Assembly (NCBI RefSeq): GCF_900215245.1
Contig: NZ_LT907842.1
Span: forward strand, 558,001-622,000
Direction: 5' to 3'
Origin: Pseudomonas fluorescens
GTDB lineage: Bacteria > Pseudomonadota > Gammaproteobacteria > Pseudomonadales > Pseudomonadaceae
DNA length: 64,000 nt
Below, in pieces: positions 9,456 through 17,093 of the stretch (its first letter is position 1; every line of letters begins with the position of its first letter). The notes below the pieces were generated by a model. It did not search any database, had not been told where the DNA came from, and saw nothing but the letters and a program-made list of their open reading frames with translations. The position numbers and the translations under genes were made by a program.

Positions 9456-9846
9456 GACGTCCTCGAACCGCTGTGCATGTGTGACCCTTACCTTAGGCCC
9501 GATTGACACGGTTTCAATGACGGATGCGCTCATTGCTTTTGACCGCCTCGCTCGGACGAACGGTAGCCAGCTACTGGAAACGCCCGGTTAAACGTTTTAG
9601 CTGTCTAGCCTCAGGGCTGGCGCCAAGATGGCCTTAGGCCTCATGCCGTTTTTAGCGGATTTGCTGATTAGCTGATATGAAATGGATCTAAGCCGCAAAG
9701 AACGAGGGCTCTAAGGTTGAATCAGTAAGAAGTTGCTGCCGGGTTTTGCTGGAGCAACTGTAAGAAAAGCGACACGTCACGTTGCGATACTGAAATTAAC
9801 CGGCACGCATTTGACGCTCAGGAATAACAACAAAAGGCAGTCAGCC
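9456..9846. other. Divergent intergenic region between the thiolase operon and a 31-codon gene
   Basis: This 391-bp gap should carry the promoter of the thiolase-FadB operon (minus strand) and of the short plus-strand gene. A palindromic TAAACGTTTTA-like element occurs at about 9590. I see no other gene, RNA or repeat in it. Confidence 0.4.
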
Positions 9847-9942
9847 ATGTTTAAACACACGAAAGTACGTCAGGCGGGACTTATTCTTTTCGCCACCACA
9901 CTGATTCTGATCTTACCCAATTTAACCAAGATCATTGGGTGA
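9847..9942 (+). CDS. Very small membrane protein (31 aa), uncharacterised
   Basis: A 31-codon frame beginning ATGTTTAAACACACG. The peptide has a basic head (KHTKVRQ), one hydrophobic segment of about 17 residues (residues 11-27) and a short tail ending KIIG. This is the layout of a single-span inner-membrane microprotein. An AAAGGCAG ribosome binding site sits 10 bp upstream. It stands alone between the thiolase operon and the cytochrome c gene. The function is unknown; small hydrophobic proteins of this kind often bind larger membrane complexes, but nothing here identifies a partner. Confidence 0.5.
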   Translation: MFKHTKVRQAGLILFATTLILILPNLTKIIG

Positions 9943-10104
9943 CGGCTCAATCCCCACATTCCGTGCACACACCGCCACAGGACTGCAGGTTTTGGCAGCA
10001 CCTGCCGGGACATTGCGTCTAGCGGTCCCGTTGCAGGGGCTGTCTTTTTGCGTGCAGATTTCCGGTATCGTGGGCGCAACCGCCACTTCAAACCGGGCTG
10101 CCCC

Positions 10105-10911
10105 TTGAAACCGATCCTTGCCTTCCTCGCCTTACTGTTGGCCCTGCCCGCTGCGGCGGCGCAATTGACCATTGAGTTGGACCACGCCAGCAAAACCTGG
10201 CAGACCGAGGACCTGCTCAAGCACCCCGACGCGCAGACGGTGCAGATCGTTGATGACGTTTCCTACAAGCGCAACATGACGTATCGCGCAGTGCCGTTGG
10301 CGAAACTCCTGCCAGGTCTTAAACCCGATAACCACCTGCAGGCCGTCGCCCTGGATGGGTTTGCCGCCGAGCTGACGGCCGCGCCACTGCTGGAAACGCA
10401 CGGCGCACGTGCCTGGCTGGCGGTGGAAGACCCGGCGCACCCATGGCCCGCGCTGGCGCCGGACAAACCCAGCGCCGGGCCGTTCTATCTGGTGTGGACC
10501 GACCCACACGCTGCGTCTATCAGCCCTGAGCAGTGGCCGTTTCAACTCTCCGCCATCAAGCAACTGAAGACGGTGGCCGAGCGTTTTCCGGCTCTGGTGC
10601 CCGACCCGAAGTTGGCCGCAAATGACCCGATCAACCAGGGCTTTGCGGTGTTCCAGAAAAACTGCCTGGCCTGCCATCGTCTCAACGGCGCCGGCGATGC
10701 ACAGATGGGCCCGGACCTGAACGTGCCCTACAGCCCCACCGAGTATTTCAGCGGGGATTTCCTCAAGCGCTATATTCGCGACCCGCAGAGCCTGCGGCAT
10801 TGGCCACAAGCGAAGATGCCGGCGTTTACCGCGAGTGTGTTGCCGGATGGCGAGCTGGAGTTGCTGGTGGGGTATTTGAAGCATATGGCGGGGCGTAAAC
10901 AGCAGCCCTGA
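10105..10911 (+). CDS. Periplasmic cytochrome c with N-terminal redox-enzyme-like domain
   Basis: A 268-residue exported protein with a signal peptide ending AAAA (about residue 18). An N-terminal domain of about 160 residues resembles the small molybdopterin-oxidoreductase-like fold. The C-terminal monohaem cytochrome c domain has the haem-attachment site CLACH near residue 190 and a likely distal Met in KMPAF near residue 239. It should act in periplasmic electron transfer. The start is uncertain: TTG at 10105 places the signal peptide at the very N-terminus, while a TTG at 10048 would add 19 residues. No partner dehydrogenase is adjacent. Confidence 0.85.
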   Translation: MKPILAFLALLLALPAAAAQLTIELDHASKTWQTEDLLKHPDAQTVQIVDDVSYKRNMTYRAVPLAKLLPGLKPDNHLQAVALDGFAAELTAAPLLETHGARAWLAVEDPAHPWPALAPDKPSAGPFYLVWTDPHAASISPEQWPFQLSAIKQLKTVAERFPALVPDPKLAANDPINQGFAVFQKNCLACHRLNGAGDAQMGPDLNVPYSPTEYFSGDFLKRYIRDPQSLRHWPQAKMPAFTASVLPDGELELLVGYLKHMAGRKQQP

Positions 10912-10928
10912 GCGTCGCGAACATGCCC

Positions 10929-10956
10929 TGTGCGAGCGGGCTCGCCCGCTCGCACA
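10929..10956. repeat. Perfect 12-bp stem hairpin between convergent genes (collapsed REP or terminator)
   Basis: TGTGCGAGCGGG (10929-10940) and CCCGCTCGCACA (10945-10956) are exact complements around a CTCG loop. The arms carry REP-like GCGAGC sequence. It lies between the convergent cytochrome c and transglutaminase genes and may slow or stop transcripts from both sides. No T tract follows. Confidence 0.7.
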
Positions 10957-10979
10957 TTTGATCAGCTGCGTTCTGGCGA

Positions 10980-11783
10980 TTATTGCTGCTGCACTGAAAT
11001 CACCGGCGTCGGCGCAACGAACACCTTGGCATGCATCTGCTCATGCCCGCCACCACGGCGCATGCCGCGTACCGGGCAGGCATCCAGGTAGTCCAGGCCC
11101 ACGGCCAGTTTCAAATGCCGCTCCGGCCGGGCCAGTTGGTTGGTCACGTCAAAGCTGTACCAGGCGTCCTCCAGCCAGGCTTCGGCCCAGGCGTGGCTGG
11201 CCAGGTGCGTGCTGTCTTCGGTGTACAGATACCCCGACACATATCGCGCAGGAACCCCCAGGCTGCGTGCACAGGCCAGGAACGCATGGGTGTGGTCCTG
11301 ACAAACACCCGCCCGACCGGCAAAGGCCTGCGCCGCACAGGTGTCGACTTCGGTGGCGCCGGGCGTGTAGACCATGGATTGGTTGAGGGCGTGCATCAGG
11401 TCGATCAACGCGCTGCGGTCGCGACGTTGATGGCAGTGTTGCTCGGCAAAGCCGCGCAGTGCCTCGTCGGGCTCGGTCAGGCGCGTGCTGCGCAGGAACG
11501 GGAACGCTGACTGGCTCTCGTGTTCGGCCTCGCGTAATTCGTCGATATCCACCTGGCCACGGGCGCCAATGATGATGGCGTCGTGGGGTTCATCCAGGGT
11601 CAGCACGTGCAGGATGTTGCCGAACGGGTCCACCTGCGCCCGCACCGGGCGCGGCAGGTCGAGTTGCCAACTGAGCACATGCTGGCGCTCGCTGTCGTGG
11701 GGCGTGAGGCGCAGGTACTGGATGCTGGCGCGCACCTGATCTTCGTAACGGTAGGTGGTTTCGTGGCTGATGGAGAGTCTCAT
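10980..11783 (-). CDS. Transglutaminase-like cysteine protease-fold protein
   Basis: A 267-residue protein with the bacterial transglutaminase-like N-terminal domain (first ~100 residues, starting MRLSISHETTYRYED) and the catalytic core. The Cys-His-Asp triad can be read: Cys near residue 160 in AGVCQDHTH, His in SHAWAEAW and Asp in the following FDVTNQ. Family members hydrolyse or transfer amide bonds. It is the last gene of a three-gene operon with the alpha-E and ATP-grasp genes, its ATG overlapping the alpha-E stop (ATGA). Such trios are predicted to form and process peptide or amide linkages, but the substrate is not known. Confidence 0.92.
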   Translation of the reverse strand: MRLSISHETTYRYEDQVRASIQYLRLTPHDSERQHVLSWQLDLPRPVRAQVDPFGNILHVLTLDEPHDAIIIGARGQVDIDELREAEHESQSAFPFLRSTRLTEPDEALRGFAEQHCHQRRDRSALIDLMHALNQSMVYTPGATEVDTCAAQAFAGRAGVCQDHTHAFLACARSLGVPARYVSGYLYTEDSTHLASHAWAEAWLEDAWYSFDVTNQLARPERHLKLAVGLDYLDACPVRGMRRGGGHEQMHAKVFVAPTPVISVQQQ

Positions 11784-12730
11784 GCCGCCTCCAGGTAGGA
11801 ACTGTAGATGGCGTCGCCCAACTGGCGGACCAAGGGAATAAAATCGGTCAGCCAGGCGTGCAGGCCTTCCTCGAGAATTTCATCGATGGCGGTAAAGCGC
11901 AGGCGCGCGTCCATCTCGGCGGCCAGGCGCTGGGCCGGGCGGCCGTTGAGGCCGGGCAGGCTGGCGAGGATCTGGTCGATCTCTTCGCTGCAGGCCCGCA
12001 GGGAACGCGGGACGTCTGCGCGTAACAGCAGCAACTCGGCCACTTGCCGGGCGCCGGGTGCGTCGCGGTAAATCTCGGTGTAGGCCTCGAACGACGACAA
12101 GGCGCGCAACAAGGCGCTCCATTGATAGTAGGCGTGGGCCGTGCCGTCGGTGACGGTGGCGGCTTGGTCACCGGCCATTTCATAGCGCGCATCGAGCAGG
12201 CGCAGGGTGTTGTCGGCGCGCTCGATAAAGGTGCCCAGGCGAATAAAACGAAACGCATCGTTACGCATGATGGTGCCGTAGGTAGCGCCCCGGAACAGGT
12301 GCGAACGCTCCTTCACCCATTCACAAAACCGGCTCATGCCGTAGAGGCTCAGCCCTTGCTGGGCGATATCGCGAATATCCAGCCAGGTGGCGTTGATGTT
12401 TTCCCACATGTCGGCGGTGATTCGCCCACGCACCGCGTGGGCGCTGGCCCGTGCGGCGCCGAGACAACTGTAGATGCTGGCCGGGTTGGCCGCGTCCAGC
12501 GCAAAGAAGTGCAACAGGCGTTCGGCGTGCAGTTCACCGTGGCGTTCGTGGTAATCGTCCAGCGTGCCGGTAATCAACAACGGCATGGCCAATTCATGCA
12601 GACCATCGCCGCGCCCATCCTGGGGCATCAGCGACAACGAATAGCTGACATCGAGCATGCGCGCGAGGTTTTCCGCGCGCTCCAGGTAGCGCGACATCCA
12701 GTACAAATCCGAGGCAGTTCTACTCAACAT
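11780..12730 (-). CDS. Alpha-E domain-containing protein (DUF403)
   Basis: A 316-residue all-helical protein of the alpha-E family, recognised by its start (SRTASDLYWMSRYLERAEN) and by its neighbours. Members always occur with a circularly permuted ATP-grasp enzyme and usually a transglutaminase, and no activity has been shown directly. The start is the ATG at 12730; codons upstream are a shadow of the preceding gene. It sits 4 bp after the ATP-grasp gene and overlaps the transglutaminase gene by 4 bp, so the three are translationally coupled. Confidence 0.93.
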   Translation of the reverse strand: MLSRTASDLYWMSRYLERAENLARMLDVSYSLSLMPQDGRGDGLHELAMPLLITGTLDDYHERHGELHAERLLHFFALDAANPASIYSCLGAARASAHAVRGRITADMWENINATWLDIRDIAQQGLSLYGMSRFCEWVKERSHLFRGATYGTIMRNDAFRFIRLGTFIERADNTLRLLDARYEMAGDQAATVTDGTAHAYYQWSALLRALSSFEAYTEIYRDAPGARQVAELLLLRADVPRSLRACSEEIDQILASLPGLNGRPAQRLAAEMDARLRFTAIDEILEEGLHAWLTDFIPLVRQLGDAIYSSYLEAA

Positions 12731-12734
12731 GGCA

Positions 12735-14144
12735 TCAGTCCTCGACCACCCAAGTGTCTTTGGTGCCGCCGCCCTGGGACGAATTGACCACCAGCGAGCC
12801 TTCACGCAGCGCCACACGGGTCAAGCCGCCGGGAACGACGCGGGTTTCCTTGCCGGACAATACAAACGGCCGCAAGTCGATATGGCGCGGCGCGATGCCG
12901 TTTTCGACGAAGGTCGGGCAGGTGGATAAACACAGGGTCGGTTGTGCGATATAGGCGTGGGGCTTGGCCTTGATACGGGCGCGGAAGGCTTCGATTTCCG
13001 CCGCCGTGGAGGCCGGGCCGACCAGCATGCCGTAGCCGCCGGAGCCTTGGGTTTCCTTGACCACCAGGTCCGGCAGGTTGGCCAGCACATGGGAGAGTTC
13101 ATCGGGCTTTCGACACTGAAACGTCGGAACGTTCTTCAGAATCGGCTCTTCATCCAGGTAAAAGCGGATCATCTCGGTGACAAAGGGGTACACCGACTTG
13201 TCATCCGCCACCCCGGTGCCGATCGCGTTGGCCAGTACCACATTGCCCGAGCGGTAGGCCGCGAGCAGGCCGGGCACGCCAAGCATCGAATCCGGGTTGA
13301 AGGCCAGCGGGTCGAGGAAGGCGTCGTCGAGGCGCCGGTAGATCACGTCAACGGCCTTGGGGCCGTCGGTGGTGCGCATGAATACGCGGTCGTCGCGCAC
13401 GAACAGGTCGGCACCTTCTACCAGTTCCACGCCCATCTCCCGGGCCAGGAACGCATGTTCAAAAAACGCGCTGTTGAAGCGCCCCGGGGTCAGCACCACC
13501 ACACTTGGATTATCCAGCGGGCTGGAGCTTTTGAGGGTGTCGAGCAGCAGGTTGGGGTAATGATCAATCGGCGCAATGCGCTGCGCCGCGAATAATTCCG
13601 GGAACAGCCGCATCATCATCTTGCGATCTTCAAGCATGTAGCTGACACCGCTTGGGGTGCGCAGGTTGTCTTCCAGCACGTAGTAAGTGCCATCGCCATC
13701 GCGTACGAGGTCGACTCCGGAGATGTGGGAATACAGATCGCGGTGCAGGTCCAGGCCCTGCATTGCCAGTTGATATTGCTCGTTGGCCAGCACCTGCTCG
13801 GCGGGGACAATGCCGGCCTTGATAATGCGCTGGTCGTGATAGAGGTCGGCGAGAAACATGTTCAGCGCCTTGACCCGTTGAATACAACCACGCTCGACAA
13901 TCCGCCATTCACTCGCCGGAATACTGCGCGGGATCGTGTCAAAAGGGATCAGACGCTCAGTGCCCTGTTCATCCCCATAAAGGGTGAAGGTGATGCCCGC
14001 GCGGTGGAACAGCAAGTCGGCTTCACGCCGGCGCTGCGCCAGCAGTTCGGGCGGCGTGTCGGCCAACCAACGGGCGAACTCGCGGTAATGGGGGCGGACC
14101 TGCCCTGCCCCGTCGTACATTTCATCGTAATAAGTGCGGGTCAT
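12735..14144 (-). CDS. Circularly permuted type 2 ATP-grasp protein
   Basis: A 469-residue protein of the circularly permuted ATP-grasp family (old DUF404/DUF407), expected to couple ATP hydrolysis to carboxylate-amine ligation. Recognised from its start (TRTYYDEMYDGAGQVRPHY), the central DGTYYVLEDNLRTPSG block (ATP/metal-binding type) and the C-terminal GSGGYGMLVGP glycine-rich loop. The start is the ATG at 14144 with a good ribosome binding site. It is the first gene of the operon with alpha-E and transglutaminase. The ligase would build an amide or peptide product and the transglutaminase-fold enzyme would modify or cleave it; this division of labour is inference. Confidence 0.94.
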   Translation of the reverse strand: MTRTYYDEMYDGAGQVRPHYREFARWLADTPPELLAQRRREADLLFHRAGITFTLYGDEQGTERLIPFDTIPRSIPASEWRIVERGCIQRVKALNMFLADLYHDQRIIKAGIVPAEQVLANEQYQLAMQGLDLHRDLYSHISGVDLVRDGDGTYYVLEDNLRTPSGVSYMLEDRKMMMRLFPELFAAQRIAPIDHYPNLLLDTLKSSSPLDNPSVVVLTPGRFNSAFFEHAFLAREMGVELVEGADLFVRDDRVFMRTTDGPKAVDVIYRRLDDAFLDPLAFNPDSMLGVPGLLAAYRSGNVVLANAIGTGVADDKSVYPFVTEMIRFYLDEEPILKNVPTFQCRKPDELSHVLANLPDLVVKETQGSGGYGMLVGPASTAAEIEAFRARIKAKPHAYIAQPTLCLSTCPTFVENGIAPRHIDLRPFVLSGKETRVVPGGLTRVALREGSLVVNSSQGGGTKDTWVVED

Positions 14145-14308
14145 GCCGTACTCCTTGTCACCCGGGCGCAAGCACTGTCGCAAGGCCCGTGCCATCGGCA
14201 TAAACACTTAAGAATCAGCCAGTTAAATAACCTACAAAATCTGACCGCACCGTCCTGGTGCGCAGAATGCCAGCGCGCATGACGCGCGCTTCATCGCAAT
14301 GCAGGCTT

Positions 14309-14329
14309 TGACTATCAACAGCATAGTCA
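14309..14329. promoter_or_regulatory. Candidate operator upstream of the ATP-grasp operon
   Basis: TGACTAT (14309-14315) and ATAGTCA (14323-14329) form a perfect 7-bp inverted repeat with a 7-bp spacer. It lies between the ATP-grasp operon start and the putative sRNA promoter, where it could control either. The regulator is unknown. Confidence 0.4.
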
Positions 14330-14372
14330 GAGTTGATTTCACTGCCCGGCCCCGCCTGCGGATAATCACCCC

Positions 14373-14454
14373 CATCGGCTGAACAGGTTTGTTTCCTGAG
14401 ATTTCAGCGAACCTCTCTTCCCTTTGAGCCACCCTGTTCGGGTGGCTTTTTTTT
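14373..14454 (+). ncRNA. Candidate small RNA, about 80 nt
   Basis: A plus-strand unit with a promoter-like TTCACT (14338-14343), 17-bp spacer, GATAAT (14361-14366), then about 80 nt ending in a strong intrinsic terminator. No reading frame of note lies within it and both neighbours are transcribed the other way. I do not recognise the family. The 5' end is inferred from the -10 position. Confidence 0.45.
14427..14454 (+). terminator. Strong rho-independent terminator on the plus strand
   Basis: AGCCACCC (14427-14434) and GGGTGGCT (14440-14447) form a perfect 8-bp stem with a 5-base loop, followed by eight consecutive T residues. No plus-strand gene lies upstream within 3 kb, which points to an sRNA. 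Confidence 0.9.
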
Positions 14455-14557
14455 GTGCACGAAAAGTGCTCGGTACTTTCGGAAAATTTCAGACAGCACA
14501 AACAAAATCGGCCGACCCAAAGGTCAGCCGATACGCTGCGTTGCTCATAAAATCCAG

Positions 14558-14899
14558 CTACATGGGTAACCCACGCACCTCCTGCTTGACGCCCCACCCT
14601 TCGATGATTCCGCCCAGCGGCTCGACCACCGCTTCAAAGTCCTGCTCGAAGTCTCCTATACCGTCGTAGGTTGCGAACATGATTTTGCTCAGCTCCAGGT
14701 ACCAGGCGCCATCATCGCGCGCGCTGACCTGGGCATTCAGGGATTCCCCACGAAATCGACCCGCAGCCCTGCGCGCCCGTTCCTCATCCGGGAATATGGC
14801 GTAGAACTCAATGGGGTGAAAACGCGAGAAGTCAAAGCCGCCCTCTTTCATGCGGCGCAGTACGTTGGTGCTGATGTCTTCTTGATAGGCTGTGCTCAT
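14558..14899 (-). CDS. RraB-like ribonuclease E inhibitor family protein
   Basis: A 113-residue protein with the layout of the RraB family: an acidic helical N-terminus followed by an alpha/beta domain with the conserved ending EGWGVK. In E. coli, RraB binds the C-terminal scaffold of RNase E and changes which RNAs it cleaves. Membership is inferred from overall pattern (YDGIGDFEQDFE, GWG) and is less secure than for longer proteins. The gene is monocistronic with an AGGAGG ribosome binding site. RNase E itself is encoded 43 kb away in this window. Confidence 0.7.
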   Translation of the reverse strand: MSTAYQEDISTNVLRRMKEGGFDFSRFHPIEFYAIFPDEERARRAAGRFRGESLNAQVSARDDGAWYLELSKIMFATYDGIGDFEQDFEAVVEPLGGIIEGWGVKQEVRGLPM

Positions 14900-15111
14900 G
14901 AAACGTCCTCCTCAAACTGATGGATAGACTTTCCGTGCTTCCCGAAGCCCGCGCCCTACTGGCGCGGGTACCACGGCAATGACATGACCGCGGGAAAACA
15001 AGCATGTAGCTGACAAGACCAGACCTTAGCGATTCATTCGCTGATCTCAGTTGCAGAGTAGCGCGAAGCTTTCACCTCCACCAGAGGGTTTGAAGGGCAT
15101 ACAGGGAATGT

Positions 15112-15348
15112 TCAGGCGGCGGGGGAGATGTCGAGAATTTGAATGCTGTTCTGGTCTTTGAGGATCTTGACCGTGGGCTCGGGCTTGCGGCCCTCAAGGT
15201 CATTAAGGTCGAGTTCGGCGGCCACGGGCACCAGCTTGTTGCGAATCATGTGTGCCGCATCTTCGAGGCTGGGTTTTTGCGCGCAGGCGAACTGCTCCAC
15301 GGACTGTACGCCGTGATCATCAACGAAGGTAATCTGCCACTTTTGCAT
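15112..15348 (-). CDS. Conserved hypothetical protein, 78 aa
   Basis: A 78-residue soluble protein beginning MQKWQITFVDDHG, with an AGGAGG ribosome binding site (GAGGAGGCACCGATG on the minus strand). It has no signal peptide, membrane span or recognised motif. Codon use matches its neighbours, so it is likely a real gene. The function is unknown. Confidence 0.7.
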   Translation of the reverse strand: MQKWQITFVDDHGVQSVEQFACAQKPSLEDAAHMIRNKLVPVAAELDLNDLEGRKPEPTVKILKDQNSIQILDISPAA

Positions 15349-15451
15349 CGGTGCCTCCTCGATAAAACCCGTGTCTGGGCTTACTCATATCTGGACCTTG
15401 AGGGACCGGCAAACGTTCCACTCAAGGTCGGAGGCACCTGATTAATTGCGC

Positions 15452-16057
15452 TTATTTTTCAGCGTGTGCTTTCAAGGCTTTCAAGGTGTTGAACGGCGCG
15501 TCCACCACAAACTTGTTGGCCAGCCACGACGGCACACTGCCGCCTGGCTCGGTGTGCACCTGGTAGGTGACTTCGGTCTGGTTGTCGCCTTTGGGCACCA
15601 GCTTCCAATAACCGTCCACCTGGGCAACGCGCACGTAGCCTTTGACTTCCGGCTGATAGGTCGGCACTTCCAGCAGTTTGCGGGTCACAGTGCCATCGGC
15701 GGCCTTGGACGTGGTGATCTCAAGGATCGAATCGCGGTCGGTGACCGGGAACGGTGCCTTGAACTGGGTGTAGGTCCAGCTCTTGTCACCTTCGGTCTTG
15801 AGCAGTTTTTGCGATTTGCATTCGTGAATCCAGGAGCAGGCACCGGCCACGTCTTCCTGCAGGGCCTGGATCTTGGCGACGGGCGCCTTGATCAGGGTTA
15901 CACCGCGATACGCCTTGTATTTGGAACCGGCGACTTCGCTCAGGGACACCTTGATACCGTCTTCGTCCTTGACGACTTGCCAATCTTCCGCCTGGGCAGT
16001 GGCCGCAAATAACACCGTAAAACCGCACAACACAGCCATTCGTTTCAGCGAACCCAT
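15452..16057 (-). CDS. START domain-containing secreted protein
   Basis: A 201-residue protein with a signal peptide (cleavage near ATAQA, residue 22) and a START-like lipid-binding domain spanning the rest. Recognisable features are the DGIKV strand, the FKAPFPVTDRDSI block near the middle and the C-terminal amphipathic helix. Bacterial START proteins are thought to bind lipids or hydrophobic molecules; the ligand is not known. The start is the ATG at 16057 with an AAGGAA ribosome binding site; the upstream open frame lacks similarity to the family. It is separated from the YkgJ gene by 41 bp and may be co-transcribed with it. Confidence 0.88.
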   Translation of the reverse strand: MGSLKRMAVLCGFTVLFAATAQAEDWQVVKDEDGIKVSLSEVAGSKYKAYRGVTLIKAPVAKIQALQEDVAGACSWIHECKSQKLLKTEGDKSWTYTQFKAPFPVTDRDSILEITTSKAADGTVTRKLLEVPTYQPEVKGYVRVAQVDGYWKLVPKGDNQTEVTYQVHTEPGGSVPSWLANKFVVDAPFNTLKALKAHAEK

Positions 16058-16098
16058 TGTTGTATTCCTTATTGTTGAAGTTCCGATAGTAAAGCCCA

Positions 16099-16353
16099 TC
16101 AAGCCGCCGTCATCTGCTCCCACCAGCCGATCAAGCGGATCGCATCGGCTTGATCGTGGCCACACACCTCAAGGTCTGCCTTGAAGTCACTGCACACCGC
16201 TGGTCGCTCCGGCTGCCCGAACAACAGGCATAGCTGTTCGACCGACAGGTGCAGGCAGCGTTCGCCTGCCGGTTTGCCGTGGGGCATTCCAGGTAAGGGC
16301 GAACTGATGGAGGGGGCGATGCAGCAGGCGCCACAGCCTTCACGGCATTTCAT
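16099..16353 (-). CDS. YkgJ family cysteine cluster protein
   Basis: An 84-residue protein with the cysteine pattern of the YkgJ/zinc-or-iron chelating family: Cys3, Cys7, Cys10 and Cys11 at the N-terminus (CREGCGACC) and further cysteines at about residues 33, 42, 54 and 63. It is predicted to bind Zn or an Fe-S cluster. The function in the cell is unknown. It precedes the START gene in the same direction. Confidence 0.88.
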   Translation of the reverse strand: MKCREGCGACCIAPSISSPLPGMPHGKPAGERCLHLSVEQLCLLFGQPERPAVCSDFKADLEVCGHDQADAIRLIGWWEQMTAA

Positions 16354-16513
16354 GACCAGCAGGTCCTCGACGACTCAATGTGGATGGCCGGGCTAGAGTA
16401 CGCCCTTAAACAGCCGTTTTAAAATGGTCTAACAGGGGTTTTTCGCACAAAACAAAAGTGACTGACCAGTCTGCGACAAATGGTCGGCGGTCGGCGTCAC
16501 CTTTGCGGGGAAT

Positions 16514-16999
16514 TTATTGCTTGAATTCGAAATCGAGGGCGGCGCCTTCGATATCGCGCCGTTCTTCATTGCGCAGTTGCAACTGCATCTGGTTGCTGAG
16601 CAGGCGGCCATTGATCTGGAACGCACTGTCGTCGGTGGGCTTTTCAGCAAACATGGGCGGTAACAACGGCACGCTCTTCGGTTTAGGCATGGTGCCAATC
16701 GGCTGCAAATGTCTGACCATTTCCGTCGGCAGGGACAAGTCCAACTGTACCGGTGGCAGTTTGGTCTGGGCTATTTCATGGGCAGACTTGGATTTGCTCG
16801 CTATCGGTGCGCGTTTTTTTATTACCGCAGGTTTCTTCTTGGCTGCCGGAGCCTTTTTAGCCGGCGCCGACTTCTTCGCAGGGGCCTTCTGTTCGGTACC
16901 GGCGGCGGGCTTGTCAGCCACAGGCGCCGCCAGCACCGAGCCGGCATTGCACAGGCTGAGCAGGCCAATCACCACAACAGCACGAAAAATAGAGGTCAT
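16514..16999 (-). CDS. Exported Ala/Lys/Pro-rich hypothetical protein
   Basis: A 161-residue protein with a signal peptide (hydrophobic stretch to about residue 24, AAPV). A low-complexity Ala-Lys-Pro segment (about 30-70) follows, then a C-terminal region without recognised motifs. The low-complexity part explains why similar proteins are sometimes mislabelled translation initiation factor 2; there is no GTPase domain. The start is the ATG at 16999, directly ahead of the signal peptide. Its location is presumably periplasmic; the role is unknown. Confidence 0.75.
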   Translation of the reverse strand: MTSIFRAVVVIGLLSLCNAGSVLAAPVADKPAAGTEQKAPAKKSAPAKKAPAAKKKPAVIKKRAPIASKSKSAHEIAQTKLPPVQLDLSLPTEMVRHLQPIGTMPKPKSVPLLPPMFAEKPTDDSAFQINGRLLSNQMQLQLRNEERRDIEGAALDFEFKQ

Positions 17000-17093
17000 A
17001 TCGCCAACAGCATTAACGGCAGAAGGCCATATGCTCGCTTTTTGTGCGCGGCATGACAAGTCTGATGATTGGCCAGCGCGTCTTGCGACCCTT

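Larger units (their letters stand above)
14145..14557. other. Intergenic region between the ATP-grasp operon and the RraB-like gene
   Basis: This 413-bp gap contains a 7-bp inverted repeat (14309-14329), a plus-strand promoter-like pair and a strong plus-strand terminator (14427-14454). Both flanking genes are on the minus strand, so the plus-strand signals most likely define an independent small RNA. Confidence 0.6.
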
